DNA of 64,000 nt from Blastococcus sp. CT_GayMR16 (GTDB taxonomy: Bacteria > Actinomycetota > Actinomycetes > Mycobacteriales > Geodermatophilaceae). Positions 18,104 through 24,930 of this stretch are shown here, one piece after another. Made by a program: the position numbers and the translations under genes. The stretch is taken from positions 62,001-126,000 of the forward strand of contig NZ_SPQK01000002.1 of the NCBI RefSeq assembly GCF_004570875.1. Reading direction: 5' to 3'. The notes below the pieces were generated by a model that ran no database searches, was not told the DNA's origin, and saw only the letters and a program-made list of their open reading frames with translations. Each line of letters begins with the position of its first letter. Positions within the stretch are counted from its first letter, which is position 1.

Positions 18104-19419
18104 TGGTCGCCTCCAGAGGCGGGGTTGGGCTGCGGGATGACGTAGTCCTTCGCCGGAAGGCCCAGGAGGTCACGCAGCCAGGAATCCAGACCGGGCGACG
18201 CCTTCAGGGCGCCCGTCGCCAAGAGGTCCTTGACGGCTGCCACGACAGCGGCGCTGTCCCGGCCGATGGGCTCGAAGACGACCCGCGGTGCCGGCTCGTC
18301 GACGCCGAAGTTCAGGTCGACCATGTCCTCGACGACGTGCTGCGTGGTGGTGTCGGCGAAGGTCTGCGCCAGCGAGTTGAGGGAGCCGAAGAAGGTGCCG
18401 GCCTGCACCGACGCGAGGGCGTAGGAGCCGCCCTGCGCGTTCAGGTTGAGGAAGTGCGCGAGGACCGAGCGGCCGATCTGCTCGTCGTGGTAGCGAACCG
18501 CCTTCTCCGCGTCGGGCAGTGTTCCCTTCACGCCGAGCAACTCGAGCTTCGCCGAGAAGGGGATGCCGGCGCCGGAGTTGTCCCCCGACCGCACGGACTT
18601 GGCGACCCCCTCGCCCTTGTCGAGGTCGTCGGGCGGCACCGTCACGAGGTTCGGATCGCCGCCGGTGTAGACCGGCAGACCCATCCCGTTCCGGTCGATC
18701 GTCTGCGCCCACGTGCGCAGCAGACGGTCCTTGATCAGCCAGTGCTTGTAGGCGGCCCGCAGCAGCGACGTGCCGAGCCAGTTGGCGCCCTCACGGTCGA
18801 GGACGTAGGCGACCAGCCGGGTCACGTCGAGGATCGGGCCCTTGCCGTCGACGGCGATCAGTCCGGCCGGCGGGTGCTGCTCGATCGACTTCAGGCCGCC
18901 GTCCATGGCGACGTTGATCTTCGAGATCGTGCGTGGCCACCGCGGCGCCAGCTTCCGCAGGTGCATGAAACCGTCGGCGCCCAGCGGCCGGTACACCTGC
19001 TCGAAGTACATGTGCCCGAACACCGTCATCAGCAGGGCGTTCTGCAGATGCTCCGACCAGGAGAACCGATCCCGGGTCCGCGCCGGCGGGGTGTCGTCGT
19101 CCTGGCCCTTGATCCGCAGGCCCAGGTCGTCGGCGACGAACTGGACGACCTCGTCGCGGGCGCCGGCCGGGTCCAGCCGCCACTCCGTCTGCCGCACCGG
19201 CAGCGTCACCGCGCGAAGCACCGACTGCACCTGCGCGTCCTGCCGGCGCATCCGGTCGAACACCTCGATCGACAACGGCCACTGCAGCTCGGGCGTCTCC
19301 TCGACGTTGACTGACCACCACGACGCCTCGTCCTGCGGCGACGAGTAGCCGACCTCCGTCGACGGCGAGCTCCGCCGGGGGCGGCCACCGGGTGACCGGA
19401 GCGGGATGGGTTCAGCCAC
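18100..19419 (-). CDS. Portal protein
   Basis: 439 residues between terminase and protease genes; DUF935-like portal features include RRQDAQVQSVLRAVTLPVRQ near residue 60, FGHMYFEQVYRPL near 135, and a helical clip/stem region, ending with LGLPAKDYVIPQPNP. It forms the dodecameric DNA entry ring and docks the terminase. GTG start at 19419 with the terminase stop 17 bases upstream. Confidence 0.9.
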   Translation of the reverse strand: MAEPIPLRSPGGRPRRSSPSTEVGYSSPQDEASWWSVNVEETPELQWPLSIEVFDRMRRQDAQVQSVLRAVTLPVRQTEWRLDPAGARDEVVQFVADDLGLRIKGQDDDTPPARTRDRFSWSEHLQNALLMTVFGHMYFEQVYRPLGADGFMHLRKLAPRWPRTISKINVAMDGGLKSIEQHPPAGLIAVDGKGPILDVTRLVAYVLDREGANWLGTSLLRAAYKHWLIKDRLLRTWAQTIDRNGMGLPVYTGGDPNLVTVPPDDLDKGEGVAKSVRSGDNSGAGIPFSAKLELLGVKGTLPDAEKAVRYHDEQIGRSVLAHFLNLNAQGGSYALASVQAGTFFGSLNSLAQTFADTTTQHVVEDMVDLNFGVDEPAPRVVFEPIGRDSAAVVAAVKDLLATGALKASPGLDSWLRDLLGLPAKDYVIPQPNPASGGDQ

Positions 19420-19436
19420 GCGACACCACCCCTCTC

Positions 19437-21089
19437 TCAGAAGCCGACGGTCGACAGGTCACCGACACCGACGGACGCGAGTTCCGCTGTATCGGCCTTG
19501 ATCACTCGGGCGGTCGGCAAGGTCTGCTTCACCGGCTGCGCCGCGACGGTCAGCAGCCCGTGCCGGGCCAGGGACAGCGACACCACCTGGCTGATGCCGG
19601 CGCCGCCCGCGCGCCGGTCGAAGTACCGGACGTCCCCGGACTGCCGCCAGGTCGCCGACTCCACGGCCGCGTCCGTCTCCGGCATCGGCACGCCCGGCAG
19701 GCGCAGCTCGTCGGCCTCGATGTCGCGCACCAGGCCCTCGTCGGCCTGCGACCGCTCGATCGACGTCAGCACCTGCGGGTCGAAGCCCTCAGCGCGGATG
19801 TCCGGAAGCAGCGACCCGCCCTTGCCGCGGCTGTCGATCACCAGCGTCGCGGGGTCGACCTTCGCGATGATCTTCTTCAGGACGGCGACCGCGGCCGAGG
19901 ACGGCCCCGACCAGATCTCCTCGCCGTGCTTGCGGCCGTCCGTCCGCCACCCGCAGACAGAGATCGTGGCCACCCTCCGAAGCGACACCTCGATGCCCAA
20001 CGCGAGCGGCCCCACCGGCGCCGACAGCGGATCCCGCCGGGCCTTCCATACCTCGAAGTCGAACGCGGACTCGCCGGCCTCGTTCGGATCCGGATCCGGC
20101 CAGTAGTCCGGGGCCGCCAGACCTTCGACGAGGAACCCACGGTCCCCGGACTCCGTGCGGTCCGCCTGCAGCGTGCCGACGTCGAACAGGTAGCCCAGGG
20201 ACGGATTCCCCTGCTGCCACAGCGCGACCGTCTCCGGCGGCGGCTCGAGCTCGGGATCGGGCAACCGAGGATCGCCGAGCAGCTTCCGCCCCTCGGCCTC
20301 CGCGGCCGCCGTGAGGTCCTCGAGCGACGGGACGCTGAACTCGATCCACGTCACACCCCGGGCGCCCGACAGGGCACGCTTCCGCAGGCGTGCGAAAACG
20401 ACCCCGTTGTGGTGCGTCTCCTCATCAGGCGGCGTCGACACGTAGATCGTTTGTGCCCGCCGGCCCGTCCGGATCGCCGCCGTCCGGAGCGTGTACCGCA
20501 GAGCCGACAGCTCCGAGTCGGTGACGTCCAGCGCCTCGTCGACGATCAGCATGTCGGCCCACAGACCACGACCTGCAGAGTTCGACCGGGTGAAGAACAG
20601 GATCTGCGACCCGTCCTTCAGGTTGATCGACCGGCTCACGTTGCCGTAGCCGATCCCGCCGGCGTGGGGCTCCCCGTTGCCCTTCAGCCGCGACTTCAGG
20701 TCCGGGTGGCTCAGGAAAATCTTCGCAACCCGCTCGTGAGCGTCCGCCGCGGTCTTCCACGTGTGCGCCGTCCAGAGGATCCGCTTCTCGCGGAACTGCG
20801 GCAGCGTGACGCCGGCGACCACGCGCACCTCGAGCACGCCGCCCTTGCCGTTCTGCCGGCTCACCACCTCGCCGACCGCGCTCGCCGCGAACTGGTCCTG
20901 CGCGTCCGTCGCGCAGATGTCGAGGACCGACCCCTCCTGCCAGGGGATCAGGTCGATGACGTTCGGACCGAGGCGGTCAACCAGCCGCAGGGCGGCGTCG
21001 CCCAAACGGTCGCACGTTGCCGTCGCCGACACGATCCGGATCCGCGGCTCCTGCAGCCCCACCGGAAAGCTCGTCGGCTGCCTCGTCAA
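19437..21089 (-). CDS. terL: Terminase large subunit
   Basis: 550 residues. ATPase motor: Walker A-like VVSRQNGKGG (residues 75-84), Walker B LWADMLIVDEALD with Asp184-Glu185, and coupling motif YVSTPP. C-terminal RNase-H-type nuclease half includes LGIEVSLRRVATI (with Glu where many family members have Asp), VIDSRGKGG and a final acidic region. It cuts concatemers and pumps DNA into the prohead. The chosen start keeps the usual PRIRIV N-terminal segment but overlaps the small subunit gene by 113 bases; a GTG at 21062 is an alternative. Confidence 0.93.
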   Translation of the reverse strand: MTRQPTSFPVGLQEPRIRIVSATATCDRLGDAALRLVDRLGPNVIDLIPWQEGSVLDICATDAQDQFAASAVGEVVSRQNGKGGVLEVRVVAGVTLPQFREKRILWTAHTWKTAADAHERVAKIFLSHPDLKSRLKGNGEPHAGGIGYGNVSRSINLKDGSQILFFTRSNSAGRGLWADMLIVDEALDVTDSELSALRYTLRTAAIRTGRRAQTIYVSTPPDEETHHNGVVFARLRKRALSGARGVTWIEFSVPSLEDLTAAAEAEGRKLLGDPRLPDPELEPPPETVALWQQGNPSLGYLFDVGTLQADRTESGDRGFLVEGLAAPDYWPDPDPNEAGESAFDFEVWKARRDPLSAPVGPLALGIEVSLRRVATISVCGWRTDGRKHGEEIWSGPSSAAVAVLKKIIAKVDPATLVIDSRGKGGSLLPDIRAEGFDPQVLTSIERSQADEGLVRDIEADELRLPGVPMPETDAAVESATWRQSGDVRYFDRRAGGAGISQVVSLSLARHGLLTVAAQPVKQTLPTARVIKADTAELASVGVGDLSTVGF

Positions 21090-21342
21090 CCGCGTCCCCC
21101 TTCGACGGCTCCGACAGTCCGCGGAACGTCTGCAGCTGGATCCGCAGCTCGCGAGCGAGCGCCGCCTTGTCCCGCGCGGCCGTCGTCCGGTCCTGCGTCT
21201 GCGCCAGGTCGACCGCGATCGCCGCGATCGAGGACGCCGGACCCACCGACGTCGCCGTCCAGCCAGCGGCCTTCAACTCGGCCTTGATCCGCCGCTCGAC
21301 CGGCCCGGCGCGGTGCCGGACCGCGGGCTTTCGCGGCGTCAT
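20977..21342 (-). CDS. terS: Terminase small subunit-like protein
   Basis: 121 residues upstream of terL. Basic N-terminus (TPRKPAVRHRAGPVERR) for DNA binding, then a helical segment with AAIAVDLAQTQDRTTAARDK that likely drives oligomerisation, and an Arg-rich end. Small subunits recognise the packaging site; candidate repeats lie just upstream at 21351-21586. An ATG at 21354 gives a four-residue longer form. Confidence 0.82.
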   Translation of the reverse strand: MTPRKPAVRHRAGPVERRIKAELKAAGWTATSVGPASSIAAIAVDLAQTQDRTTAARDKAALARELRIQLQTFRGLSEPSKGDAVDEAADELSGGAAGAADPDRVGDGNVRPFGRRRPAAG

Positions 21343-21350
21343 CGAACGCC

Positions 21351-21586
21351 CCATGCATGACCATGCAGAGCGGGGAAGCCGCTGGTGAATGGCCATACAG
21401 CCGTCGCCCGGCGGCCCCCGGCCTTGGTGGCAACCGGGCCAGAGAGAAAAATCCTGACTGCTGCGCGGGGGTCAGGATGATCATGTGCTGGATATTTCAA
21501 GATCATCCGTGGTGGCACGCCGTCATCCACCTCCGTGCATGGCCATCCACCGGCCTGCGTTCGTCATGCACTTCCGTGCATGGTCA
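21351..21586. repeat. Repeat cluster, candidate packaging (cos/pac) site
   Basis: The gap before the terminase genes holds related TGCATGG(C/T)CA copies: plus strand at 21536-21546 (TGCATGGCCAT) and 21577-21586 (TGCATGGTCA), and in the opposite direction within CCATGCATGACCATGCA at 21351-21367, plus an ATGGCCAT palindrome at 21389-21396. CATGCAC-TTCC-GTGCATG at 21565-21582 is a perfect 7-base inverted repeat. Terminase small subunits commonly bind such sites next to their own gene. Function is inferred. Confidence 0.5.
21446..21478 (-). terminator. Intrinsic terminator between early and late genes
   Basis: On the minus strand ATCCTGAC and GTCAGGAT form a perfect 8-bp stem with a 12-base loop, followed at once by TTTTTCTCTC. 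This is a textbook Rho-independent terminator, rare in such GC-rich DNA. It sits after the HNH-P-loop gene and before terS, so it would stop early transcription from entering late genes unless antiterminated. Confidence 0.85.
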
Positions 21587-22405
21587 GACGGTCGCGGCCT
21601 GCCTGATGCCGAGCGCAGCCCAGCCGGGGAAGTCCTCGACGTCGTCGTCGCGGTCGAAGCGTTCGAACCAGGTGCGGATGGATGCGAGGCCCGCGTGCTT
21701 GTCTGCTCGGTTGCGGTGGGCGACGCGGTGTCCGAGCTCGGCCTGGTCGAGCAGCAGCAGGTAGATGTGGGTGGCGCCGGTGAGGGCGGCTGCCTTGGCG
21801 CGTGCGCTGCTGGTGGCGCCGGCTCGTATGACGACGGCCCGTGCGTGTGGGTCGGCGGCGAGCTGGGCGAGGGCGGTGGTGAACTGGGTCTCGGTGGTCC
21901 ACTGCGGGTCGTCGCGGTCGTAGACGGTGAGGCCGGAGACGCGGGCGGCGGTGGTCTTCCCTGCGCCGGCTGGGCCGCAGAGCAGGACGACGAGGCGATC
22001 GCCAGCACCTGGCCGGCCATCTCCGGGTGTCGGGGTGGTCGGCACGTCGAACCAGTTGTCGGTCCACCACTCGGGGCGGGTGAAGGGGACGGCGTCGGTG
22101 GTGCGTGTGCCGTCGCCTCGGCTGCGGTTGCAGGTGGCGAGGAGGAGGCGGTCGCCTCGGGTTCCGCCTTGGGAGCGGGCGAGTGTGTGGTCGAGCTCGA
22201 GCGGCATGCCGTCGGGGTTGCGTGCCGCGTCTCGGTACATGGGGAGGCCTTCGCCGTGTGGTCGGCAGAGGCAGGCGGGTCCGCAGTCGTTGAGGTCGAG
22301 GCAGGGGCAGGGGTCGCCGTCCTTGTGGCGGGCGAGGGTGCGGCGCTTGTCCTGCTGGTGTTGCCAGCCGAGGCCTCGTTCGGTGGTGCTCTTGCGCGCC
22401 GGCAT
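21584..22405 (-). CDS. HNH endonuclease fused to P-loop kinase-like domain
   Basis: 273 residues, start overlapping the previous stop. Residues 30-110 hold an HNH module: Cys33, Cys35, Cys41, Cys45 and Cys47 before PLELDHTLARSQGG (68-81) and LATCNRSRG (89-97). Residues 138-260 form a P-loop domain with GPAGAGKTT (144-152), VVIRAGATSSARAKAA and a conserved TWFERF end. HNH genes beside terminase are known to aid packaging or maturation in some siphoviruses; P-loop kinases often lie nearby as separate genes. Here both share one frame. Confidence 0.85.
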   Translation of the reverse strand: MPARKSTTERGLGWQHQQDKRRTLARHKDGDPCPCLDLNDCGPACLCRPHGEGLPMYRDAARNPDGMPLELDHTLARSQGGTRGDRLLLATCNRSRGDGTRTTDAVPFTRPEWWTDNWFDVPTTPTPGDGRPGAGDRLVVLLCGPAGAGKTTAARVSGLTVYDRDDPQWTTETQFTTALAQLAADPHARAVVIRAGATSSARAKAAALTGATHIYLLLLDQAELGHRVAHRNRADKHAGLASIRTWFERFDRDDDVEDFPGWAALGIRQAATV

Positions 22406-22692
22406 CAGGCCTCGGCCATGAGGGCGGCGACGTCGGCCAGGTCCTGGAGGACTGCCTCGAGCTCGGCGTAGGTCCAGGGCTGGCAGCAGGCGCAGGGGCC
22501 GCCGTGGCGGACGAGGCCGAGGCTGCCGGTGGCCGTGTCCTCGAAGAGGGTGAGGTGCCGGCCGACGGGGTGGCGGTGGCAGTTGCAGTTGTCGGCGCAG
22601 AGGCCGAGGCCCCAGCCGCTGACGGTGACGGTCGTGCCGTCGTCGCGGATCTGGCCGATCTGGAAGATGGAGGGGCGGCGGCCGCGGGTCAC
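22405..22692 (-). CDS. Cys-rich phage protein of unknown function
   Basis: 95 residues, GTG start overlapping the next gene upstream. A metal-binding-like cluster LCADNCNCHRHPVGRH (around 31-46) and a CACC motif near 68 suggest a small zinc protein. It lies in the early operon before the HNH-P-loop gene. No function recognised. Confidence 0.7.
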   Translation of the reverse strand: MTRGRRPSIFQIGQIRDDGTTVTVSGWGLGLCADNCNCHRHPVGRHLTLFEDTATGSLGLVRHGGPCACCQPWTYAELEAVLQDLADVAALMAEA

Positions 22693-22940
22693 GGTGTGGG
22701 GCCGATGCGGGCGTCGGGCGCGTACCGCTCGGGGTGGACCAGCTGGTCGCGTTCGTCGAGGAGCTCGTCGAGGTGTGCGTCGGTGGAGCGGATGTCGGCT
22801 TCGTACTGCTCGACGTCGGCGAGGGCGCGGAGCATGTCGGCGTCGCGGCGGTCGCGGGCGGCGACCTTGACGGAGCGGGCGGCGGTGAAGCGCCGGAGCT
22901 CGGCTTCGATGGCGGCGAGATCGCGGGCTGGGGTGGGCAT
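22689..22940 (-). CDS. Small coiled-coil protein
   Basis: 83 residues, almost all helical and heptad-like (LADVEQYEADIRSTDAHLDE). Strong GGGGAGG ribosome-binding site 6-7 bases before the ATG. No known domain; likely an oligomeric accessory protein of the early region. Confidence 0.7.
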   Translation of the reverse strand: MPTPARDLAAIEAELRRFTAARSVKVAARDRRDADMLRALADVEQYEADIRSTDAHLDELLDERDQLVHPERYAPDARIGPTP

Positions 22941-22965
22941 GGCGACCTCCCCTCGCGATGAAGTG

Positions 22966-23769
22966 CTACGCGGCGAGCTCGGCTGGGGTGAGTGGCTGCT
23001 CCCGCAGCGAGTTGATGTGCGCGATCAGCGCGGCGCTCGGGTGGAACCACTCGCGGCGATGAGCGTGGTCGAGACGGAACTGCCGGTGTCGTTCGGCTTC
23101 TAGTTCGCGGTGCTCGCCGATCTCGGTGGCGAGCAGCACAGCGTTCGGCGGGTATGCCCGGAGCCGGCTAGCGATGTCGACGGTCTGCCCGATCTTGATG
23201 AGTTGGCCGACGCGGATGTAGAACACGGTGACCGGCTCGTTGACCGGCTGCAGCGTGCGCCGGGCGGCGTCGCGGTGTTCGACGTCGGCGACTCGGTCGA
23301 GCAGCTCGGAGGTGATGGGGACGCCGATGCGCTGGAGGTAGCTGCAGCGAGCAGCGACGCGGGCCTTGATGGGGCCCGGCAGGTCGGACTCGACGATGCC
23401 GTCCCAGGGCTGCGGTTCACGCTGGGGCGCTTCTGCGGGGAGCGTGAAGGAGGCCGCGGTGCCGTTGGCGACGAAGGTCGCGCCGAAGTCCACGGCGGTG
23501 ATGATGGGCGAGCCTGCCGACAGTTTCCGGGTATGCGGTCGCCCCGCGGATTGGTATACACGACCTGTGGTTGAGGGCGCAACTCCCTGTCGAAGAGCGG
23601 CCATCCGCGTGTTGCGCTGCTCGTCGTACCAGCGGACGACCTCGGCGAGGTCGTAGCGGCCGTCGACGGGGGTGATGTGGCCGCGTCGGCGCCATGCCCA
23701 GATGGTTCGGAGTTGGACGTCGAAGAGGACAGCGAGTTGCTCGGCTGTACGCCAGACCGGATCGCTCAT
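22966..23769 (-). CDS. HTH domain fused to GIY-YIG (T5orf172/MUG113-like) nuclease domain
   Basis: 267 residues. Residues 4-50 are an excisionase/MerR-type helix-turn-helix (RTAEQLAVLFDVQLRTIWAW) with a wing. Residues 178-245 form a GIY-YIG-related domain: VTVFYIRVGQLIKIGQT (180-196), Arg202, Glu223 and EWF at 240-242. The pattern FYI...KIG with downstream Arg and Glu is that of the T5orf172/MUG113 branch. A sequence-specific DNA-binding head on a nuclease domain suggests targeted cutting, for example homing or competition with other phages; inference only. Confidence 0.83.
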   Translation of the reverse strand: MSDPVWRTAEQLAVLFDVQLRTIWAWRRRGHITPVDGRYDLAEVVRWYDEQRNTRMAALRQGVAPSTTGRVYQSAGRPHTRKLSAGSPIITAVDFGATFVANGTAASFTLPAEAPQREPQPWDGIVESDLPGPIKARVAARCSYLQRIGVPITSELLDRVADVEHRDAARRTLQPVNEPVTVFYIRVGQLIKIGQTVDIASRLRAYPPNAVLLATEIGEHRELEAERHRQFRLDHAHRREWFHPSAALIAHINSLREQPLTPAELAA

Positions 23770-24014
23770 GGCCTGACGAACGCCCAGCCGACGGCGTCGC
23801 CCGGTGGGACGGTCAGCGCGTGCAGATGAGCGGCCCGAGCCCCCTGGTCGGCGAACAGCTGCGGCTGCGCTTCCGCCTTCGACATCCAATCTTCGAGCTC
23901 GTCGCGGAACGTGTCCCGCTCGTCGGGTGTGAGGTCGGCCCACCCGTCGGGGAGGACGGCGTCGCCGTCGCGCTGCACGGCTTCCCAGGCCAGGCCCTCG
24001 GGGTTGCCGCTCAC
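23766..24014 (-). CDS. Small acidic protein of unknown function
   Basis: 82 residues between two HTH-containing genes, with overlapping ends on both sides. Acidic and helical (LTPDERDTFRDELEDWMSKA). No recognised domain. Translation appears coupled to the upstream HTH gene. Confidence 0.68.
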   Translation of the reverse strand: MSGNPEGLAWEAVQRDGDAVLPDGWADLTPDERDTFRDELEDWMSKAEAQPQLFADQGARAAHLHALTVPPGDAVGWAFVRP

Positions 24015-24505
24015 GGGTAGCTCACGACCTCAGGGCGGTCGAGGTCGGCCGCGACCGCCTCTACCCGCCGCCGGCGCTGGCTGGCGCGGGAGGTGACGGC
24101 CTGCCTCGGGATCACCCAGGTGTCGCCGACCTTGACCGCGTCGAGCTGGCCGGCGTTGACCAGCTGCAGCGCACGCTGCCGGGAGATCCCGAGCTCGTCG
24201 GCGGTCTGGGTCACCGACAGCAGTTCGGGGACCGTGGTCGCGTTGATGCGCTGATGGAAGGCGTCGGTGGGCAGCACCTCGAGCGCGTAGACCTGGTGGC
24301 CGGTGGCCAGGACGATCGACAGCGCGGTGATGGTGGCCTGCCGCAGGTTGTCCGCTGGCACGGTGAGGATCAGTTCGACGCGGCCGCCGTGGACCGCGCG
24401 TGCGACGACGCCGGCGTAGGGCTCGACGACGTCCATGAGGACGTCGACGGCGGCCTCGTCGTAGTCGCGCGAGTCGAGCTCGATCCGCGCGTTGTAGTCG
24501 GTCAT
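24011..24505 (-). CDS. Two-domain HTH (excisionase-type) regulator
   Basis: 164 residues. The N-terminal 65 form an alpha/beta domain (YNARIELDSRDYDEAAVD, then RVELILTVPADNLRQA) followed by a linker; residues about 95-140 are an excisionase-type HTH (LLSVTQTADELGISRQRALQ, KVGDTWVIPRQAV). This two-domain layout is common in actinobacteria and mobile elements. It lies downstream of a HicA-like gene and a hairpin. A role as partner or repressor of that gene is possible. Confidence 0.78.
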   Translation of the reverse strand: MTDYNARIELDSRDYDEAAVDVLMDVVEPYAGVVARAVHGGRVELILTVPADNLRQATITALSIVLATGHQVYALEVLPTDAFHQRINATTVPELLSVTQTADELGISRQRALQLVNAGQLDAVKVGDTWVIPRQAVTSRASQRRRRVEAVAADLDRPEVVSYP

Positions 24506-24560
24506 CGGTGGGACCTCCCTGGTGTTCTGGGTCGGAGAGCGGGGAACATGGAACCGGGTC

Positions 24561-24597
24561 CCGGGACCGGGGACGATTCGCGCGTCCCCGGCCCCGG
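24561..24597 (-). terminator. Strong hairpin after HicA-like gene
   Basis: Bases 24561-24575 and 24583-24597 pair as a 15-bp stem with one mismatch around a 7-base loop. The hairpin begins 8 bases past the stop of the HicA-like gene and lies before the HTH gene. There is no T-run on the minus strand, so it may be an attenuator or an RNA-stabilising structure rather than a full terminator. Confidence 0.6.
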
Positions 24598-24604
24598 TTC
24601 TCCG

Positions 24605-24808
24605 CTAGCTGTCGGGCCAGCGGAACCCGGCGCGCCGTAGCGGCGCCAGGGCGTTGTCCAGACCGGTACCGGCCTTGAAGCGCATCGGGAACGTCGCGAT
24701 CCAGTCCCCGTCACGGTCCACCACTTGCAGGCGACCGTTCTTGGTCTCGATCACGTCGAACCCTTGCGCTTCGAGGGCCTTGACGATCTGGCGAACGACC
24801 TTGTCCAT
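24605..24808 (-). CDS. HicA-fold-like small protein lacking catalytic His
   Basis: 67 residues resembling the compact dsRBD-like fold of HicA: KVVRQIVKALEAQGFDVIET, then KNGRLQVVDRDGDWIATF and a C-terminal helix LAPLRRAGFRW. The usual Gly-Ser-His of active HicA is Gly-Arg-Leu here (NGRLQ, residues 24-28), so RNase activity is doubtful. Ribosome-binding site GGAAGGAGAGGGG precedes; a GTG two codons upstream is an alternative start. It has its own promoter and operator-like palindromes. Confidence 0.7.
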   Translation of the reverse strand: MDKVVRQIVKALEAQGFDVIETKNGRLQVVDRDGDWIATFPMRFKAGTGLDNALAPLRRAGFRWPDS

Positions 24809-24854
24809 GTTCACCCCCTCTCCTTCCTGTCCGGCTCGCTGCCGGACAAGAAGA

Positions 24855-24885
24855 AGCATACCGTACTACTTGTCCGCAGACAAGT
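24855..24885 (-). promoter_or_regulatory. Internal promoter with palindromic operator
   Basis: Minus strand: -35 TTGTCT (24878-24883), 17-base spacer, -10 TATGCT (24855-24860). A perfect inverted repeat ACTTGTC-N4-GACAAGT at 24868-24885 covers the -35. A second palindrome, TGTCCGG-N7-CCGGACA (24828-24848), lies in the leader. These mark a separately regulated unit starting with the HicA-like gene, inside the long early operon. Confidence 0.72.
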
Positions 24886-24930
24886 CCCCCGAACGGTGTC
24901 CGGGCAGCCAGTGGACGACGCCGACGGCGG

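Noticed and set aside
22966-24505. Excisionase (Xis) next to integrase
   Set aside because: Both HTH genes have excisionase-type motifs, but no integrase is adjacent and the proteins are much longer than Xis.
24011-24808. Classical HicAB toxin-antitoxin pair
   Set aside because: The HicA-like protein lacks the catalytic His, and the second gene has no clear HicB RNase-H-like fold; reported instead as a HicA-like cassette.
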